The position numbers were made by a program, and so were the translations under genes. The notes beneath the pieces are model-generated. The model had not been told where the DNA came from. It saw only the letters and a list, made by a program, of their open reading frames with translations, and ran no database searches. Below are positions 8,459-17,768 of a stretch of DNA of 64,000 nucleotides, one piece after another (within the stretch, counting starts at the first letter, position 1; each line of letters begins with the position of its first letter). This stretch comes from JAGNZR01 sp051646055. GTDB lineage: Bacteria > Fusobacteriota > Fusobacteriia > Fusobacteriales > Fusobacteriaceae. The stretch covers positions 5,674 to 69,673 of the forward strand of contig JBOFCM010000189.1 of NCBI GenBank assembly GCA_051646055.1, given 5' to 3'.

Positions 8459-10105
8459 TTAAACTATTTTAATGAAAGTCTCAATAATTGCATATAGATG
8501 CTCTTTAATTCTTCTATAATTGTTTAGCATGTCCATATAACCTGTACTCAAGTTTGCATCAGCATTTTCACCGATATTTGAAAGGTGTGCGAATCTCGCT
8601 TTTTTGTATTCGCCCTTGATATTATTACATTTTTTCAGAGCTGTGATAAAAAGGTCTTTATTTCCAGTTTCATAGGCTCTGTTTACATCCTGGAAAATTT
8701 CTTCTATATTATTATGAAGCTTGATTATTGTAGATTTTCTCATATCATCGAGATAAATATCGTTGTTAATAAGTCTACTTGCTGATTTGGCTATTCTTAA
8801 AATATAGTCACTTATTGTTTCATACTCGTTACAGATAATGAGGTTTTGTCTAGTTTCTTCAACTTCGTTTTCATCTAATCCTTTATGCATGATTATAAAG
8901 TTGGCATCATTGATCTCTTTTTCGTAGAGGTCAAGTTTCTCCTCAGACTTTATTATAAAATCAACGTTAGAATCAAGTTTTTCTCTGTCTTTATAGATTT
9001 CATTCATCTTACCGAATATTTCAGAGATATGAGTACCCATAGAAAGTATCTCAGTTTTTGTCTGTCCCATAACAACACTTGGGATATCGGCCATCATAGG
9101 ATCTAGATGAGTAACTCTATTTTGTGTACTAGGAATAGCGTCGTCTTTTACTATTTTCATCAGTAATTTATCAAGTATTCCAATAAAAGGTATGAAGAAT
9201 ATAACATTGACAACGTTGAACATAGTGTGGGCAATAGCTATAGACTTAGTAATGTTTTCTACTGGATTTGAAATCTTGCTTAAAACTACCAGATAGATGG
9301 AAAATACAGGTAGAATCCAACAAACCCCAAGAATATTTACTAAACTATGGGCATAAGCTGTTCTTTTTGCATTGGCACTGGCTTTTAGAGATGCAAGAAA
9401 AGCTGTAACAGTTGTTCCAACATTTTCTCCTAGAACAAGAGCAACGGCAGTTTCATAATTGAGAAGTCCCTGAACTGCAAGGGTAATAGTTATTCCTAAA
9501 GTTGCTGAGGAAGATTGAACTATCATGGTCATAAGAGCACCAACGATAGCTGCTTTTATAACTCCTGAAAATTGTACAATTCCATTAGGAGCAGCATCAA
9601 ATGAATGGAAAGCTGCAATAAATTCTGGCATAGATCTGACAGGTTTCAGTCCGTCACTCATAACTTCTAGCCCTAAAAAAATAAGTCCTAATCCCATAAA
9701 CGTAAGGGCTTTGATTTTTGTTTTTTCATTGGAAGAGAACATGTAAACAATAGCTGCAATACCAGCCATAGGCAGTCCATATTTACCAATTTTAAGAACA
9801 AGAATCCATCCTGTAATAGTTGTACCGATATTAGCCCCAAGAATTACTCCTAAAGCCTGCTTTAGAGTAAGAAGTGAAGCGTTTACAAATCCGATGGTCA
9901 TAACAGTACTTACTGATGATGACTGAACAAGAGCTGTAACAAATATACCTACAAATATAGCTGCAAAACGGTTACCTGTAAGCATAGCTAAAATCTTTTT
10001 TAATTTTTCTCCAGCTATCTTCTGCATTCCATTAGACATATGATTCATTCCGTATAGAAATAACCCCAATCCTCCGATAACTTTGAAAAAAATATCAAAA
10101 TACAT
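8459..10105 (-). CDS. Na+/phosphate cotransporter family protein with PhoU-like tail
   Basis: A 548-residue protein whose first 320 residues form a membrane domain of the NptA/PNaS type. Two inverted repeats each carry the Q-S-S-S transport motif (VQSSSVSTVMT and VQSSSATLGIT). The last 200 residues are cytoplasmic, helical and PhoU-like. The family takes up phosphate with sodium. The start is ATG 10105 after AGGAGG. It heads a two-gene operon with the SIMPL protein and is divergent from the MFS gene. Confidence 0.9.
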   Translation of the reverse strand: MYFDIFFKVIGGLGLFLYGMNHMSNGMQKIAGEKLKKILAMLTGNRFAAIFVGIFVTALVQSSSVSTVMTIGFVNASLLTLKQALGVILGANIGTTITGWILVLKIGKYGLPMAGIAAIVYMFSSNEKTKIKALTFMGLGLIFLGLEVMSDGLKPVRSMPEFIAAFHSFDAAPNGIVQFSGVIKAAIVGALMTMIVQSSSATLGITITLAVQGLLNYETAVALVLGENVGTTVTAFLASLKASANAKRTAYAHSLVNILGVCWILPVFSIYLVVLSKISNPVENITKSIAIAHTMFNVVNVIFFIPFIGILDKLLMKIVKDDAIPSTQNRVTHLDPMMADIPSVVMGQTKTEILSMGTHISEIFGKMNEIYKDREKLDSNVDFIIKSEEKLDLYEKEINDANFIIMHKGLDENEVEETRQNLIICNEYETISDYILRIAKSASRLINNDIYLDDMRKSTIIKLHNNIEEIFQDVNRAYETGNKDLFITALKKCNNIKGEYKKARFAHLSNIGENADANLSTGYMDMLNNYRRIKEHLYAIIETFIKIV

Positions 10106-10151
10106 AAAAACCTCCTAAAGTTTCATGGTAAAAAAATATGTTTCACATACA

Positions 10152-10157
10152 ATTATA
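10152..10157 (-). promoter_or_regulatory. Candidate -10 box for the Na/phosphate symporter operon
   Basis: TATAAT on the minus strand lies 46 bases upstream of the ATG at 10105 within the divergent intergenic region. No good -35 box is seen at the right distance, so the call rests on the -10 only. Confidence 0.4.
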
Positions 10158-10272
10158 CAGGAAAAACTGAAAAAAATCTCCTTTTTTTTAGAAAAATAAA
10201 TTTAGATATAGAAAAAAAGGTGTAAAATGTGATAAAATTATATATACTAAATAAAATTTTTGAGGAGAGACC

Positions 10273-11550
10273 ATGGGGTTAAAAAATTCAAAAAATAAAA
10301 ATTTTATAATAGCAGAGGGAATATTTTCGAATATGCTTACTCTGGGAATACAGTCTTTTTCACTGACAGCTCTTGCAATATATTTTAAATGTTCTCCCTT
10401 TTGGCTCTCTTTTATGGCGTCGCTTCCTGTGGGAACTCAGTTGCTTCAGATTTTTGTGGGGAATTTTTATAAAATTTTTAGAACGAGAAAAAACTCACTC
10501 TTAATGAGCAGTCTCTTGGGGAGAATTCCCTTTCTCTTTCTGCCGCTGGCAGTTTTATTTAGAATAGATAAACCTTTTATATTGGTAGGAGCTATAGTCG
10601 TCTATTCCCTGTTCAATTCTTTTACTTTGGGAATATGGACAGCAGCCATGAGGGACGTAATAGAAAAACAGGAGAGAGGATCTTTTTTTGCGAAGAGGTT
10701 TGTTTTTCTCTCTGTTTCAACAATAGGATTTTCATATGTAGCTGGTAAAATGCTGAATCTGACCAATGAACAACACGGTATTCTTGCGATTACACTGATA
10801 ATCGCTGCAAGTTCCCTTGTGAGTATACTTTTTTTCTCGTTACAAGAGATACCTGACGTGGGGGAAGAAGTAGGAAGAATAAAAATTTCTTTTCCTTTAA
10901 AAAATGAGAACTTTAGAAATTTTCTGATATTTTCAGCTTTTTGGAATTTTAGTATAGAGCTTGTAAAACCATATTTTTCCTACTACTCGATAACTGTTTT
11001 AAATGTTCCCTATAGTTATTTAGGGTTTACAGCAGCAATAACAGGGGTAGCTTCAATTTTGACCTATCCAATATTGGGAAAATTAGCAGATAAGTACGGA
11101 AATAAAAAAGTGGTGTCTAGAGGAATAGTTATATCTACCTATGTCATAATGCTTTATATTTTTATGGGGAAAGATAATTATAGGAGTCTTCTTATGATGG
11201 ATGCTCTAGGAACTTCAGTGGCTTGGGGAGCCCTTAATTTATGCATGTTTAATCTCCTTCTTGAAGTAGCAGAAGATCCTATAGATTCATATGTGGCTTC
11301 ATATTTTGTAACTATAGGAGTTTTCGGGCTTCTTGGGGGAATTGCGGGAGGAGTTATAGGGAATTTTCTTAGAGATAAGTATTTTTTTATAATGGGAGAT
11401 CGTTATCACGGACTTCAGGGTCTTATAATGGTGGCAATATTTTTAAGGCTGTATAGTGCACTTCTTTTAACCAGAGTAACATCTTATGAGAAATCTGTTT
11501 ATTATGAAGGTGTTCTTCCAGCTTATCTGAACATATTGAGAAGAAGATAA
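10273..11550 (+). CDS. MFS transporter, substrate unknown
   Basis: A 425-residue polytopic protein with about eleven or twelve hydrophobic segments and the major-facilitator loop GKLADKYGNKKV between helices in the second half. The substrate cannot be read from the sequence. The start is ATG 10273 after GAGGAGAG. It precedes potA by 29 bases, so it may be co-transcribed with the spermidine/putrescine-type ABC genes, although no functional link is known. Confidence 0.8.
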   Translation: MGLKNSKNKNFIIAEGIFSNMLTLGIQSFSLTALAIYFKCSPFWLSFMASLPVGTQLLQIFVGNFYKIFRTRKNSLLMSSLLGRIPFLFLPLAVLFRIDKPFILVGAIVVYSLFNSFTLGIWTAAMRDVIEKQERGSFFAKRFVFLSVSTIGFSYVAGKMLNLTNEQHGILAITLIIAASSLVSILFFSLQEIPDVGEEVGRIKISFPLKNENFRNFLIFSAFWNFSIELVKPYFSYYSITVLNVPYSYLGFTAAITGVASILTYPILGKLADKYGNKKVVSRGIVISTYVIMLYIFMGKDNYRSLLMMDALGTSVAWGALNLCMFNLLLEVAEDPIDSYVASYFVTIGVFGLLGGIAGGVIGNFLRDKYFFIMGDRYHGLQGLIMVAIFLRLYSALLLTRVTSYEKSVYYEGVLPAYLNILRRR

Positions 11551-11579
11551 AATCAATTTATAGATGGAGGTAAAATTAG

Positions 11580-12713
11580 ATGTCCAAAAAAGATATCAAA
11601 ATTCAAAATATTGATAAGTATTTTGATGGTGTTCAAATTTTAAAAAATATTAATCTGGAGATAAAATCAGGAGAATTTTTCTCGATTTTAGGACCTTCAG
11701 GTTGTGGAAAAACAACGTTGCTAAGAATGTTGGCAGGATTTATAGATCCAGACAAAGGTGCTATTTATTTGGGAGATACAGATTTGACAAAACTTCCTCC
11801 GAATAAGAGAAATGTAAATACCATATTTCAAAAATATGCTCTTTTTCCACACCTTACAGTCTATGAAAATGTAGCTTTTTCCCTAAGGTTGAAAAAAATG
11901 AAAGATAAAGAGATAGATGAAGAAGTGAAGAAATTTATAAAAATGGTGGGACTTGAGGAACACATATATAAGAAACCAAATCAGCTCTCAGGAGGGCAGC
12001 AGCAGAGAGTTTCCATAGCGAGAGCTCTTATAAATAAACCGGAAGTTCTCCTTTTGGATGAACCTCTTTCAGCTTTGGATGCGAAACTGAGACAAAATCT
12101 TCTTATAGAACTGGACACAATTCATGAAGAAGTGGGGATAACCTTTATATTTATAACTCATGATCAGCAGGAAGCTCTCTCTATCTCTGATAGAATAGCA
12201 GTTATGAATAAAGGAGAAGTTCTTCAGGTAGGAACGCCAGTAGAGGTTTATGAGGCGCCGGCAGACCCATTTGTAGCTGACTTTATAGGAGAAAATAATT
12301 TTTTCCAGGGAAGGGTAACAGAGATAATAGATGGAGAGTATGCAAAAATAAACTCCCCTGAACTTGGTGAAATAGTGATTGAACAGGATAAAAAAGTTAA
12401 GTTAGGAGATAACGTAATGGTCTCCATAAGACCTGAAAAAATAAAAGTTACAAAAACATCTCCTGAAACCAATTGGAGATTTAACACCGTTAAAGTCTGG
12501 GTGGATGAGCTTATATATTCAGGGTTCCAAAGTAAATATTTCACTTGGGTAAATGGTGATAAAAATATACTTTTCAAGGCATTCAAGCAACATGCTGTGT
12601 ATTTTGACGATTCAGATTCAGAAGTTATAAAGTGGAATGAAGAAGCATATATATCCTGGGATGCAGATGACGGATTCCTAGTTCAGGTGATTTCAGATGA
12701 AGAGAAAAATTAA
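11580..12713 (+). CDS. potA: Spermidine/putrescine-type ABC transporter ATPase
   Basis: A 377-residue importer ATPase. It shows Walker A GPSGCGKTT, Q-loop, signature LSGGQQQRVSIARAL, Walker B VLLLDEPLSALD, the H-loop ITHDQQEAL, and a C-terminal TOBE domain from about residue 240. It drives polyamine uptake with PotB and PotC. The start is ATG 11580 after GGAGGT. potB starts inside its 3' end, a 17-base overlap. Confidence 0.92.
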   Translation: MSKKDIKIQNIDKYFDGVQILKNINLEIKSGEFFSILGPSGCGKTTLLRMLAGFIDPDKGAIYLGDTDLTKLPPNKRNVNTIFQKYALFPHLTVYENVAFSLRLKKMKDKEIDEEVKKFIKMVGLEEHIYKKPNQLSGGQQQRVSIARALINKPEVLLLDEPLSALDAKLRQNLLIELDTIHEEVGITFIFITHDQQEALSISDRIAVMNKGEVLQVGTPVEVYEAPADPFVADFIGENNFFQGRVTEIIDGEYAKINSPELGEIVIEQDKKVKLGDNVMVSIRPEKIKVTKTSPETNWRFNTVKVWVDELIYSGFQSKYFTWVNGDKNILFKAFKQHAVYFDDSDSEVIKWNEEAYISWDADDGFLVQVISDEEKN

Positions 12714-13563
12714 TTTAGGTGCAGCCTATACCTTGCCTATAACTTTTTGGCTTTCTATATTTTTTGTAATACCTATGGTTATAGTTATGGTTTATTCAGT
12801 TTTGAAAAAAGGGAATTATGGAGGTGTTGAGTTTCAATTTTCTTTGGAAAGCTTCCAAGTTTTTTCAGATCCCGTTTTTTATCTGGTTTTATGGAGGACA
12901 ATATATCTTTCTGTTATAGTAACTGTGCTAACAGTAATTTTAGCAATACCTACAGCATATTACATAGCCAGATCTAAGTATAAAAAAGAGTTGCTTTTCT
13001 TAGTTATCATACCCTTTTGGACAAATTTTTTAGTGAGAATATATTCTTGGATTGCTCTTTTGGGAAATAACGGATTTTTAAATAATATGCTGGGAAAAGT
13101 CGGGATAGCTCCCGTACAATTTTTGTATAACAGCTGGGCAGTAATAATAATAACAGTTTATACTTCACTGCCTTTTGCAATACTTCCCCTATATTCAGTT
13201 ATAGAGAAATATGATTTTTCCCTTGTAGAGGCGGCAAGAGATTTGGGAGCAACCAATGCACAGGCTTTTTTTAAGGTTTTTCTTCCAAATATAAAACCAG
13301 GAATAGTTACGGCGGTTCTTTTTACATTTATACCTAGTTTGGGATCTTATGCTGTACCCAAATTAGTAGGGGGAACAAAATCTGTTATGTTAGGAAACCT
13401 TATAGCTCAGCATCTTACAGTAACAAGGAACTGGCCATTAGCTTCAGTGATTTCAGGTGCCTTAATAATTGTAACCTCTCTCACTATAATTGTTTTTATG
13501 AAACTAAGTTCAGATAAAAAAAATATAATTCAGGTAGAGGAGGTAAAAGATGGCGATGAATAG
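12697..13563 (+). CDS. potB: Spermidine/putrescine-type ABC permease
   Basis: A 288-residue inner-membrane permease with six hydrophobic segments and the EAA loop EAARDLGATNAQAFFKVFLP that contacts PotA. It pairs with PotC to form the membrane channel. The start ATG 12697 lies within potA after AGGTGA, and potC begins within its last codons, so the three genes are translationally coupled. Confidence 0.92.
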   Translation: MKRKINLGAAYTLPITFWLSIFFVIPMVIVMVYSVLKKGNYGGVEFQFSLESFQVFSDPVFYLVLWRTIYLSVIVTVLTVILAIPTAYYIARSKYKKELLFLVIIPFWTNFLVRIYSWIALLGNNGFLNNMLGKVGIAPVQFLYNSWAVIIITVYTSLPFAILPLYSVIEKYDFSLVEAARDLGATNAQAFFKVFLPNIKPGIVTAVLFTFIPSLGSYAVPKLVGGTKSVMLGNLIAQHLTVTRNWPLASVISGALIIVTSLTIIVFMKLSSDKKNIIQVEEVKDGDE

Positions 13564-14329
13564 GAGAAAAACGTCTCTCTTTTTCTTTGTTTTTTCCATG
13601 TTGTTTTTTTATTTTCCGCTGCTACTTCTCATCGTATACTCTTTTAACGATGGAAAAGCCATGGCATGGAAAGGGTTTTCACTAAAATGGTATGAGGAAC
13701 TCTTTATGTATTCAGATAACATTTGGAACTCTTTTAAATATAGTATTGTAATAGCAGTTTTATCAGCCATGATTTCAACTGCTATAGGGACCTTAGCAGC
13801 AATTGGACTCCAATGGTATAATTTTAAGTATAAAAAAGTTTTAAAAATCATGACTTATCTACCCTTAGTTATTCCAGATATAATAATGGGAGTTTCACTG
13901 CTAATTCTTTTTACAACGATAAAGTTTAATTTGGGGCTTACAACAATATTTATAGCTCACACAACTTTTAATATCCCATTTGTACTTTTTATAGTGATAT
14001 CAAGGCTTGAAGAGTTTGATTTTTCTATTGTAGAAGCTGCTTATGATTTAGGGGCAACAGAGATTGAAACCTTAAAAAAGGTGATATTACCTATGCTTAT
14101 GCCTGCGATAATCTCAGGATTTCTAATATCGGTAACTCTCTCTTTTGATGATTTTGTAACTACTTTCTTTGTTGCAGGACCGGGATCTTCCACACTTCCA
14201 TTGAGGATATACTCCATGATAAGACTGGGTGTATCTCCTGTAATAAATGCTCTTTCTGTGCTTCTAATAGGTGGAGCTATATTATTGACAATATCTACTA
14301 AAAGCCTGCAGAGGTACATAGTTAAATAA
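13550..14329 (+). CDS. potC: Spermidine/putrescine-type ABC permease
   Basis: A 259-residue inner-membrane permease with six hydrophobic segments and the EAA loop EAAYDLGATEIETLKKVILP. The start is ATG 13550 after AGAGGAGG, overlapping potB by 14 bases. The usual next gene, potD (the periplasmic binding protein), is missing: a new promoter and an unrelated cyclophilin lipoprotein follow. Confidence 0.92.
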   Translation: MAMNRRKTSLFFFVFSMLFFYFPLLLLIVYSFNDGKAMAWKGFSLKWYEELFMYSDNIWNSFKYSIVIAVLSAMISTAIGTLAAIGLQWYNFKYKKVLKIMTYLPLVIPDIIMGVSLLILFTTIKFNLGLTTIFIAHTTFNIPFVLFIVISRLEEFDFSIVEAAYDLGATEIETLKKVILPMLMPAIISGFLISVTLSFDDFVTTFFVAGPGSSTLPLRIYSMIRLGVSPVINALSVLLIGGAILLTISTKSLQRYIVK

Positions 14330-14335
14330 AAGGTT

Positions 14336-14364
14336 TACTATCTTGCAAAAATATAGTAAAATAA
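14336..14364 (+). promoter_or_regulatory. Sigma70-type promoter for the cyclophilin gene
   Basis: TTTACT (14336-14341) and TAAAAT (14359-14364) are separated by exactly 17 bases. They lie 50 bases before the start codon and right after potC. Confidence 0.65.
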
Positions 14365-14414
14365 ATCAAAATGTAGATAAATAAAAAGCGGATTAGAAAT
14401 TTGGAGGATTTGAC

Positions 14415-15320
14415 ATGAAAAAAATATTAGGAATAGCAGTTTCTATATTGTTGCTAGTTGTTTTGGGTGGGTGTTCCAATGCAACAAAATTTTTAGGAAT
14501 AGATTCTGGTGTAAAATATAACAATATAAGTGCAGTATTTGTCACAACTCAGGGAGATATAGAGGTATATCTGTATCCTGAGGCTGCTCCTGTTACAGTT
14601 GCAAATTTTATTAATTTAGCGAAAAGAGGGTATTATAACAATACAAAAATTCACAGAGCTATTGAAAACTTCATGGCCCAGGGAGGAGATCCTACTGGCA
14701 CAGGTCAAGGGGGTCCTGGATATACAATATCTGACGAGACTGTGAAATGGTTAGATTTTTTCCAGCCTGGAATGCTAGCTATGGCAAATGCAGGTCCTGA
14801 TACAGGAGGTTCACAATTTTTTATAACTACACAACCAGCTGAATGGTTAAATGGAAAACATACGGTTTTTGGAGAAACTATCAAGGATGAAGACTATCAA
14901 AATACTAGTAACTTGGAAGTAGGAGATGTTATAAAAGAGGTTAAAATAATAGGAAATGCAGATTTGTTGCTTTCTATGAATAAAAATCAAGTTGAAGAGT
15001 GGAATAGAATACTGGATGAAAAGTATCCAGGCCTAAAAAAATATCCGATAAAGGATATAAGCGAGTTTGGAGCTCAGAAAGCTGAATATGATATGGAGAT
15101 GGAAAATATCTATTCTAGAAAGAAAGCGGATGAGAAAGAGATTAAACTCAGTCCAGTTCCGAGATTTATAAAAGCTGTGGGAGATAAATTTAAAAGAGAA
15201 AAACCTGAAGAGGAGATTGAAACAATGTATTTCTCTGAAAGCCAGGAAATTTCAACAACCTCAGAGGGAGATTCAGGGACTTTTATTCCTACTTCTTCTG
15301 GTGTAAATTTAATTCCATAA
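14415..15320 (+). CDS. Lipoprotein cyclophilin-type peptidyl-prolyl isomerase with C-terminal tail
   Basis: A 301-residue protein with a lipoprotein signal ending in the lipobox-like LVVLGGC (Cys about residue 20). A cyclophilin domain (about residues 33-180) contains HRAIENFMAQGGDPTGTG with the catalytic Arg, FFITTQPAEWLNGKHTVFG and a preserved core. It should catalyse proline isomerisation of envelope proteins. The last 110 residues are a charged, then Ser/Thr-rich extension not found in single-domain cyclophilins; nothing recognisable is seen there. It has its own promoter and terminator, so it is monocistronic. Confidence 0.9.
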   Translation: MKKILGIAVSILLLVVLGGCSNATKFLGIDSGVKYNNISAVFVTTQGDIEVYLYPEAAPVTVANFINLAKRGYYNNTKIHRAIENFMAQGGDPTGTGQGGPGYTISDETVKWLDFFQPGMLAMANAGPDTGGSQFFITTQPAEWLNGKHTVFGETIKDEDYQNTSNLEVGDVIKEVKIIGNADLLLSMNKNQVEEWNRILDEKYPGLKKYPIKDISEFGAQKAEYDMEMENIYSRKKADEKEIKLSPVPRFIKAVGDKFKREKPEEEIETMYFSESQEISTTSEGDSGTFIPTSSGVNLIP

Positions 15321-15324
15321 AATT

Positions 15325-15371
15325 AAAAGAGATAACTTTAAACTTCTTTGAAGTCAGTTATCTCTTTTTTG
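15325..15371. terminator. Bidirectional terminator between the cyclophilin and trmN6 genes
   Basis: AAAAGAGATAACT (15325-15337) pairs with AGTTATCTCTTTT (15356-15368), with an inner ACTTC/GAAGT stem and T runs usable in both directions. Confidence 0.85.
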
Positions 15372-15372
15372 T

Positions 15373-16110
15373 TTACTTAAAAAGTTCTAGAACTTCTTTA
15401 GAATATTTTCCTGAGTCGTCATGGGTAATGAGAGGAGGTAGGACAGTCAATCCCTCTTTTCCGTATTTTACTCCTTCCACAAGAAGAATTTTAGCAATTT
15501 TACCGGTTTTAGAGTGGCAGAACTGAATTTTTTTTGGTTCTATTGAGTATTTTCTCATAGTTTCCAAAATGTCCATCATTCTATCTGCCCGGTGCACGAT
15601 GGCAAAATAACCTTTATCCTTTAAAAGGTTTGAGGCTACTTGCACAATCTCTTCTAGAGTTATAGAGATTTCATGTCTTGCTAAAGTCAGCTGGTCCAAA
15701 TCGTTTAAAAGATTTTCATTGCCGTGATATTTGAAAAATGGAGGATTTGTAACTACTGCATCAATACTTCCATGTTCGAAATGTTTTTTCCAGTTTTTCA
15801 TATCATCGTGGAGAATTTCAATTTGATTTTGAAGATTGTTTAACTGGATATTTCTTTCTGCCAAATCAAATGAAACTTCCTGAAGTTCAATACCATAAAT
15901 TTTTGCCTTGGTTCTTTTGGATAAAAATAGTGGAATAGCACCATTTCCAGTCCCTAAATCCACAACTTTATTGACTCCTCTGCCCAGTGATACAAATTCA
16001 GCCACAAGAAGTGAGTCCATACTAAAATTAAAAAAATCACTTCGCTGTATAATTTTTAGATTTTCCTTTTGAAGGAGATCTATTATAGTCTCTTTTTCAT
16101 GTTTAAGCAT
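15373..16110 (-). CDS. trmN6: tRNA1(Val) A37 N6-methyltransferase-like
   Basis: A 245-residue class I methyltransferase with the SAM-binding motif VVDLGTGNGAIPL and the N6-adenine catalytic motif VVTNPPFFK (NPPF), as in E. coli YfiC/TrmN6. It probably methylates adenosine 37 of a tRNA. I place the start at ATG 16110, where AGGAGG lies 9 bases upstream. The frame is open further 5' but only within the preceding gene. It overlaps that gene by 8 bases, so the pair is an operon. Confidence in methyltransferase is high and in the exact target moderate. Confidence 0.8.
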   Translation of the reverse strand: MLKHEKETIIDLLQKENLKIIQRSDFFNFSMDSLLVAEFVSLGRGVNKVVDLGTGNGAIPLFLSKRTKAKIYGIELQEVSFDLAERNIQLNNLQNQIEILHDDMKNWKKHFEHGSIDAVVTNPPFFKYHGNENLLNDLDQLTLARHEISITLEEIVQVASNLLKDKGYFAIVHRADRMMDILETMRKYSIEPKKIQFCHSKTGKIAKILLVEGVKYGKEGLTVLPPLITHDDSGKYSKEVLELFK

Positions 16111-16915
16111 CTCTGCCAACCTCCTGAATTTTTTTGACAATATCATTATAGAAATTTTCACCAAGGGTGAAAATGATTGTATCTTTATAGGCCAGATAGA
16201 AAGGAACATAATTTTTCTCTTCAAAACCTACTGGATTACTTCTTCTGAAAAAAGGAGAAGAGGTAAAATCTAAATTGATACAAGCTATATTATAATAATC
16301 TTCAGTTATAAAATTGTTTGTAAAATCGTCTGGAAGTGTTATAAAAACCCTGCTTAGGTCATCTTCTGACAAAATTTCCAATGGCCACAGAGAGCACACT
16401 AAAGGTTTTAACCCTATAATCTGTTCAAAGGTCATATTTTTTTCCAAGGCTATCCCATGTATAGAACAGAGTGTAGAGCAGTTATCAGGTTTATATGAGC
16501 ACGAGCACATATCTATCTCATTTTCTAAAAATTCCTCTGGAATAAGACCTGGATCATTCTTTATACTTTCAGTTATTTCTTTTGAAGAAAGTCCAAAGTT
16601 TTCTAAAATAGATGGTATTTTTGTTTTGTTATCATATTTCTCGAAATTTTCCAGAAGAAAATCTCTTGTTTTATCTGAAAAAACTACAGGATTATCTCCA
16701 CAACAAGGATCCTGGCAATTGAAACAGTCGAAATTTGAAAGTTTAGTGAAAATATTGAAATCTACAGTAGCCGGGATTTCACGTCCTTCAAAATTTATAG
16801 AAGTTTCTAGAGTATCTATCTGTTTAAAATATTTTCTAGCTAATCGTTCTTTTGCTTTTGTAACTTTAAAAACTTTTTCCCCTTTGGGGTGGTTTAGAAA
16901 TAAAAGATATTTCAT
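16103..16915 (-). CDS. Cysteine-cluster protein (YkgJ/DUF3109-like)
   Basis: A 270-residue soluble protein with two cysteine clusters, FDCFNCQDPCCG near residue 78 and MCSCSYKPDNCSTLC near 155, plus single Cys residues in VCSLWPLE and ACINLDF. The spacing suggests metal or Fe-S binding like that proposed for YkgJ/DUF3109 proteins; no activity is established. The start is ATG 16915 directly behind AGAGGAGGAAT. It is the first gene of a two-gene minus operon with the tRNA methyltransferase, which hints at a role in RNA modification, but that is only inference. Confidence 0.65.
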   Translation of the reverse strand: MKYLLFLNHPKGEKVFKVTKAKERLARKYFKQIDTLETSINFEGREIPATVDFNIFTKLSNFDCFNCQDPCCGDNPVVFSDKTRDFLLENFEKYDNKTKIPSILENFGLSSKEITESIKNDPGLIPEEFLENEIDMCSCSYKPDNCSTLCSIHGIALEKNMTFEQIIGLKPLVCSLWPLEILSEDDLSRVFITLPDDFTNNFITEDYYNIACINLDFTSSPFFRRSNPVGFEEKNYVPFYLAYKDTIIFTLGENFYNDIVKKIQEVGRDA

Positions 16916-17032
16916 ATTCCTCCTCTATAGTCAATGAATAAAAATTATAATTAATTAATTATATTATAACATAAATTCAAGAAAATATGGTAAAATGTAG
17001 TGTGAAAATGAAAAAATTCTGGAGGAAAAATA

Positions 17033-17677
17033 ATGGAAAAAATTCAGTTCAAAGGAAGTGTGTTATTAAATCCTGTTCCGGTGGTATTGATAACTTCTAA
17101 AAATAAAGAGGGTAAATCCAATGTCTTTACAGTGGCATGGACAGGGACAGTGTGTACAAAACCTCCTATGCTTTCAATCTCCATAAGACCAGAGAGATTA
17201 TCTTACGAGTATATAGCTGAAACTATGGAGTTTACCGTAAATATTCCGAATCGTAACATGGCTAGAGAAACAGATTTTTGTGGAGTTATCTCTGGAAAAC
17301 AGGTGGACAAAATAAAGCAGATGGAATTTACCATGGTGACAGGGAAAGAGATAGATGTAGACTATATAAAAGAGTGTCCAGTGAATATAGAGTGTAAAGT
17401 TAAGCAGATAATAAAACTAGGAACTCATGATCTTTTCCTCGCTGAAGTAGTTCAATCACATATAGATGAAAACCTCATGGATGAGAAAGGTAAAATTTGT
17501 TTGGAGAAAGCGGACCTTTTGAGCTACTGCCATGGGGAGTACTTTCCTATGGAGCGAAAAGCGGTCGGAAAATTCGGTTATTCAGTGGCAAAAAATAAAT
17601 ATATAAAAAAAGAATACGATGAAAAATATGGAGCAGTTTCCAAAAAGAAAGCTGGAAAGTTTATTGTGAAAAAGTAG
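17033..17677 (+). CDS. Flavin reductase-like (flavoredoxin) family protein
   Basis: A 214-residue FMN-binding split-barrel protein. The N-terminal part NPVPVVLITSKNKEGKSNVFTVAW with PPMLSISIRPERLSYEYI and the EFTVNIPN segment is typical of the flavin reductase-like/flavoredoxin family, which binds FMN and passes electrons. The partner is unknown. The start is ATG 17033 after GGAGG. It is monocistronic between divergent minus genes and the ktr promoter. Confidence 0.85.
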   Translation: MEKIQFKGSVLLNPVPVVLITSKNKEGKSNVFTVAWTGTVCTKPPMLSISIRPERLSYEYIAETMEFTVNIPNRNMARETDFCGVISGKQVDKIKQMEFTMVTGKEIDVDYIKECPVNIECKVKQIIKLGTHDLFLAEVVQSHIDENLMDEKGKICLEKADLLSYCHGEYFPMERKAVGKFGYSVAKNKYIKKEYDEKYGAVSKKKAGKFIVKK

Positions 17678-17698
17678 AATGTTCTGTCTTTAAAAAAA

Positions 17699-17727
17699 TT
17701 GAAGGAAGAGACAAAATAAGTTATAAT
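17699..17727 (+). promoter_or_regulatory. Sigma70-type promoter for ktrB-ktrA
   Basis: TTGAAG (17699-17704) and TATAAT (17722-17727) are separated by 17 bases. They lie 41 bases upstream of the ktrB ATG. Confidence 0.7.
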
Positions 17728-17768
17728 AAAAGCATTGATTAAAAAAATGGGGTTAGGGGAAATAAAAT

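Noticed and set aside
16111..16224. Longer N terminus for the trmN6-like protein
   Set aside because: It lies wholly inside the preceding gene, has no ribosome site, and ATG 16110 has AGGAGG at the right distance.
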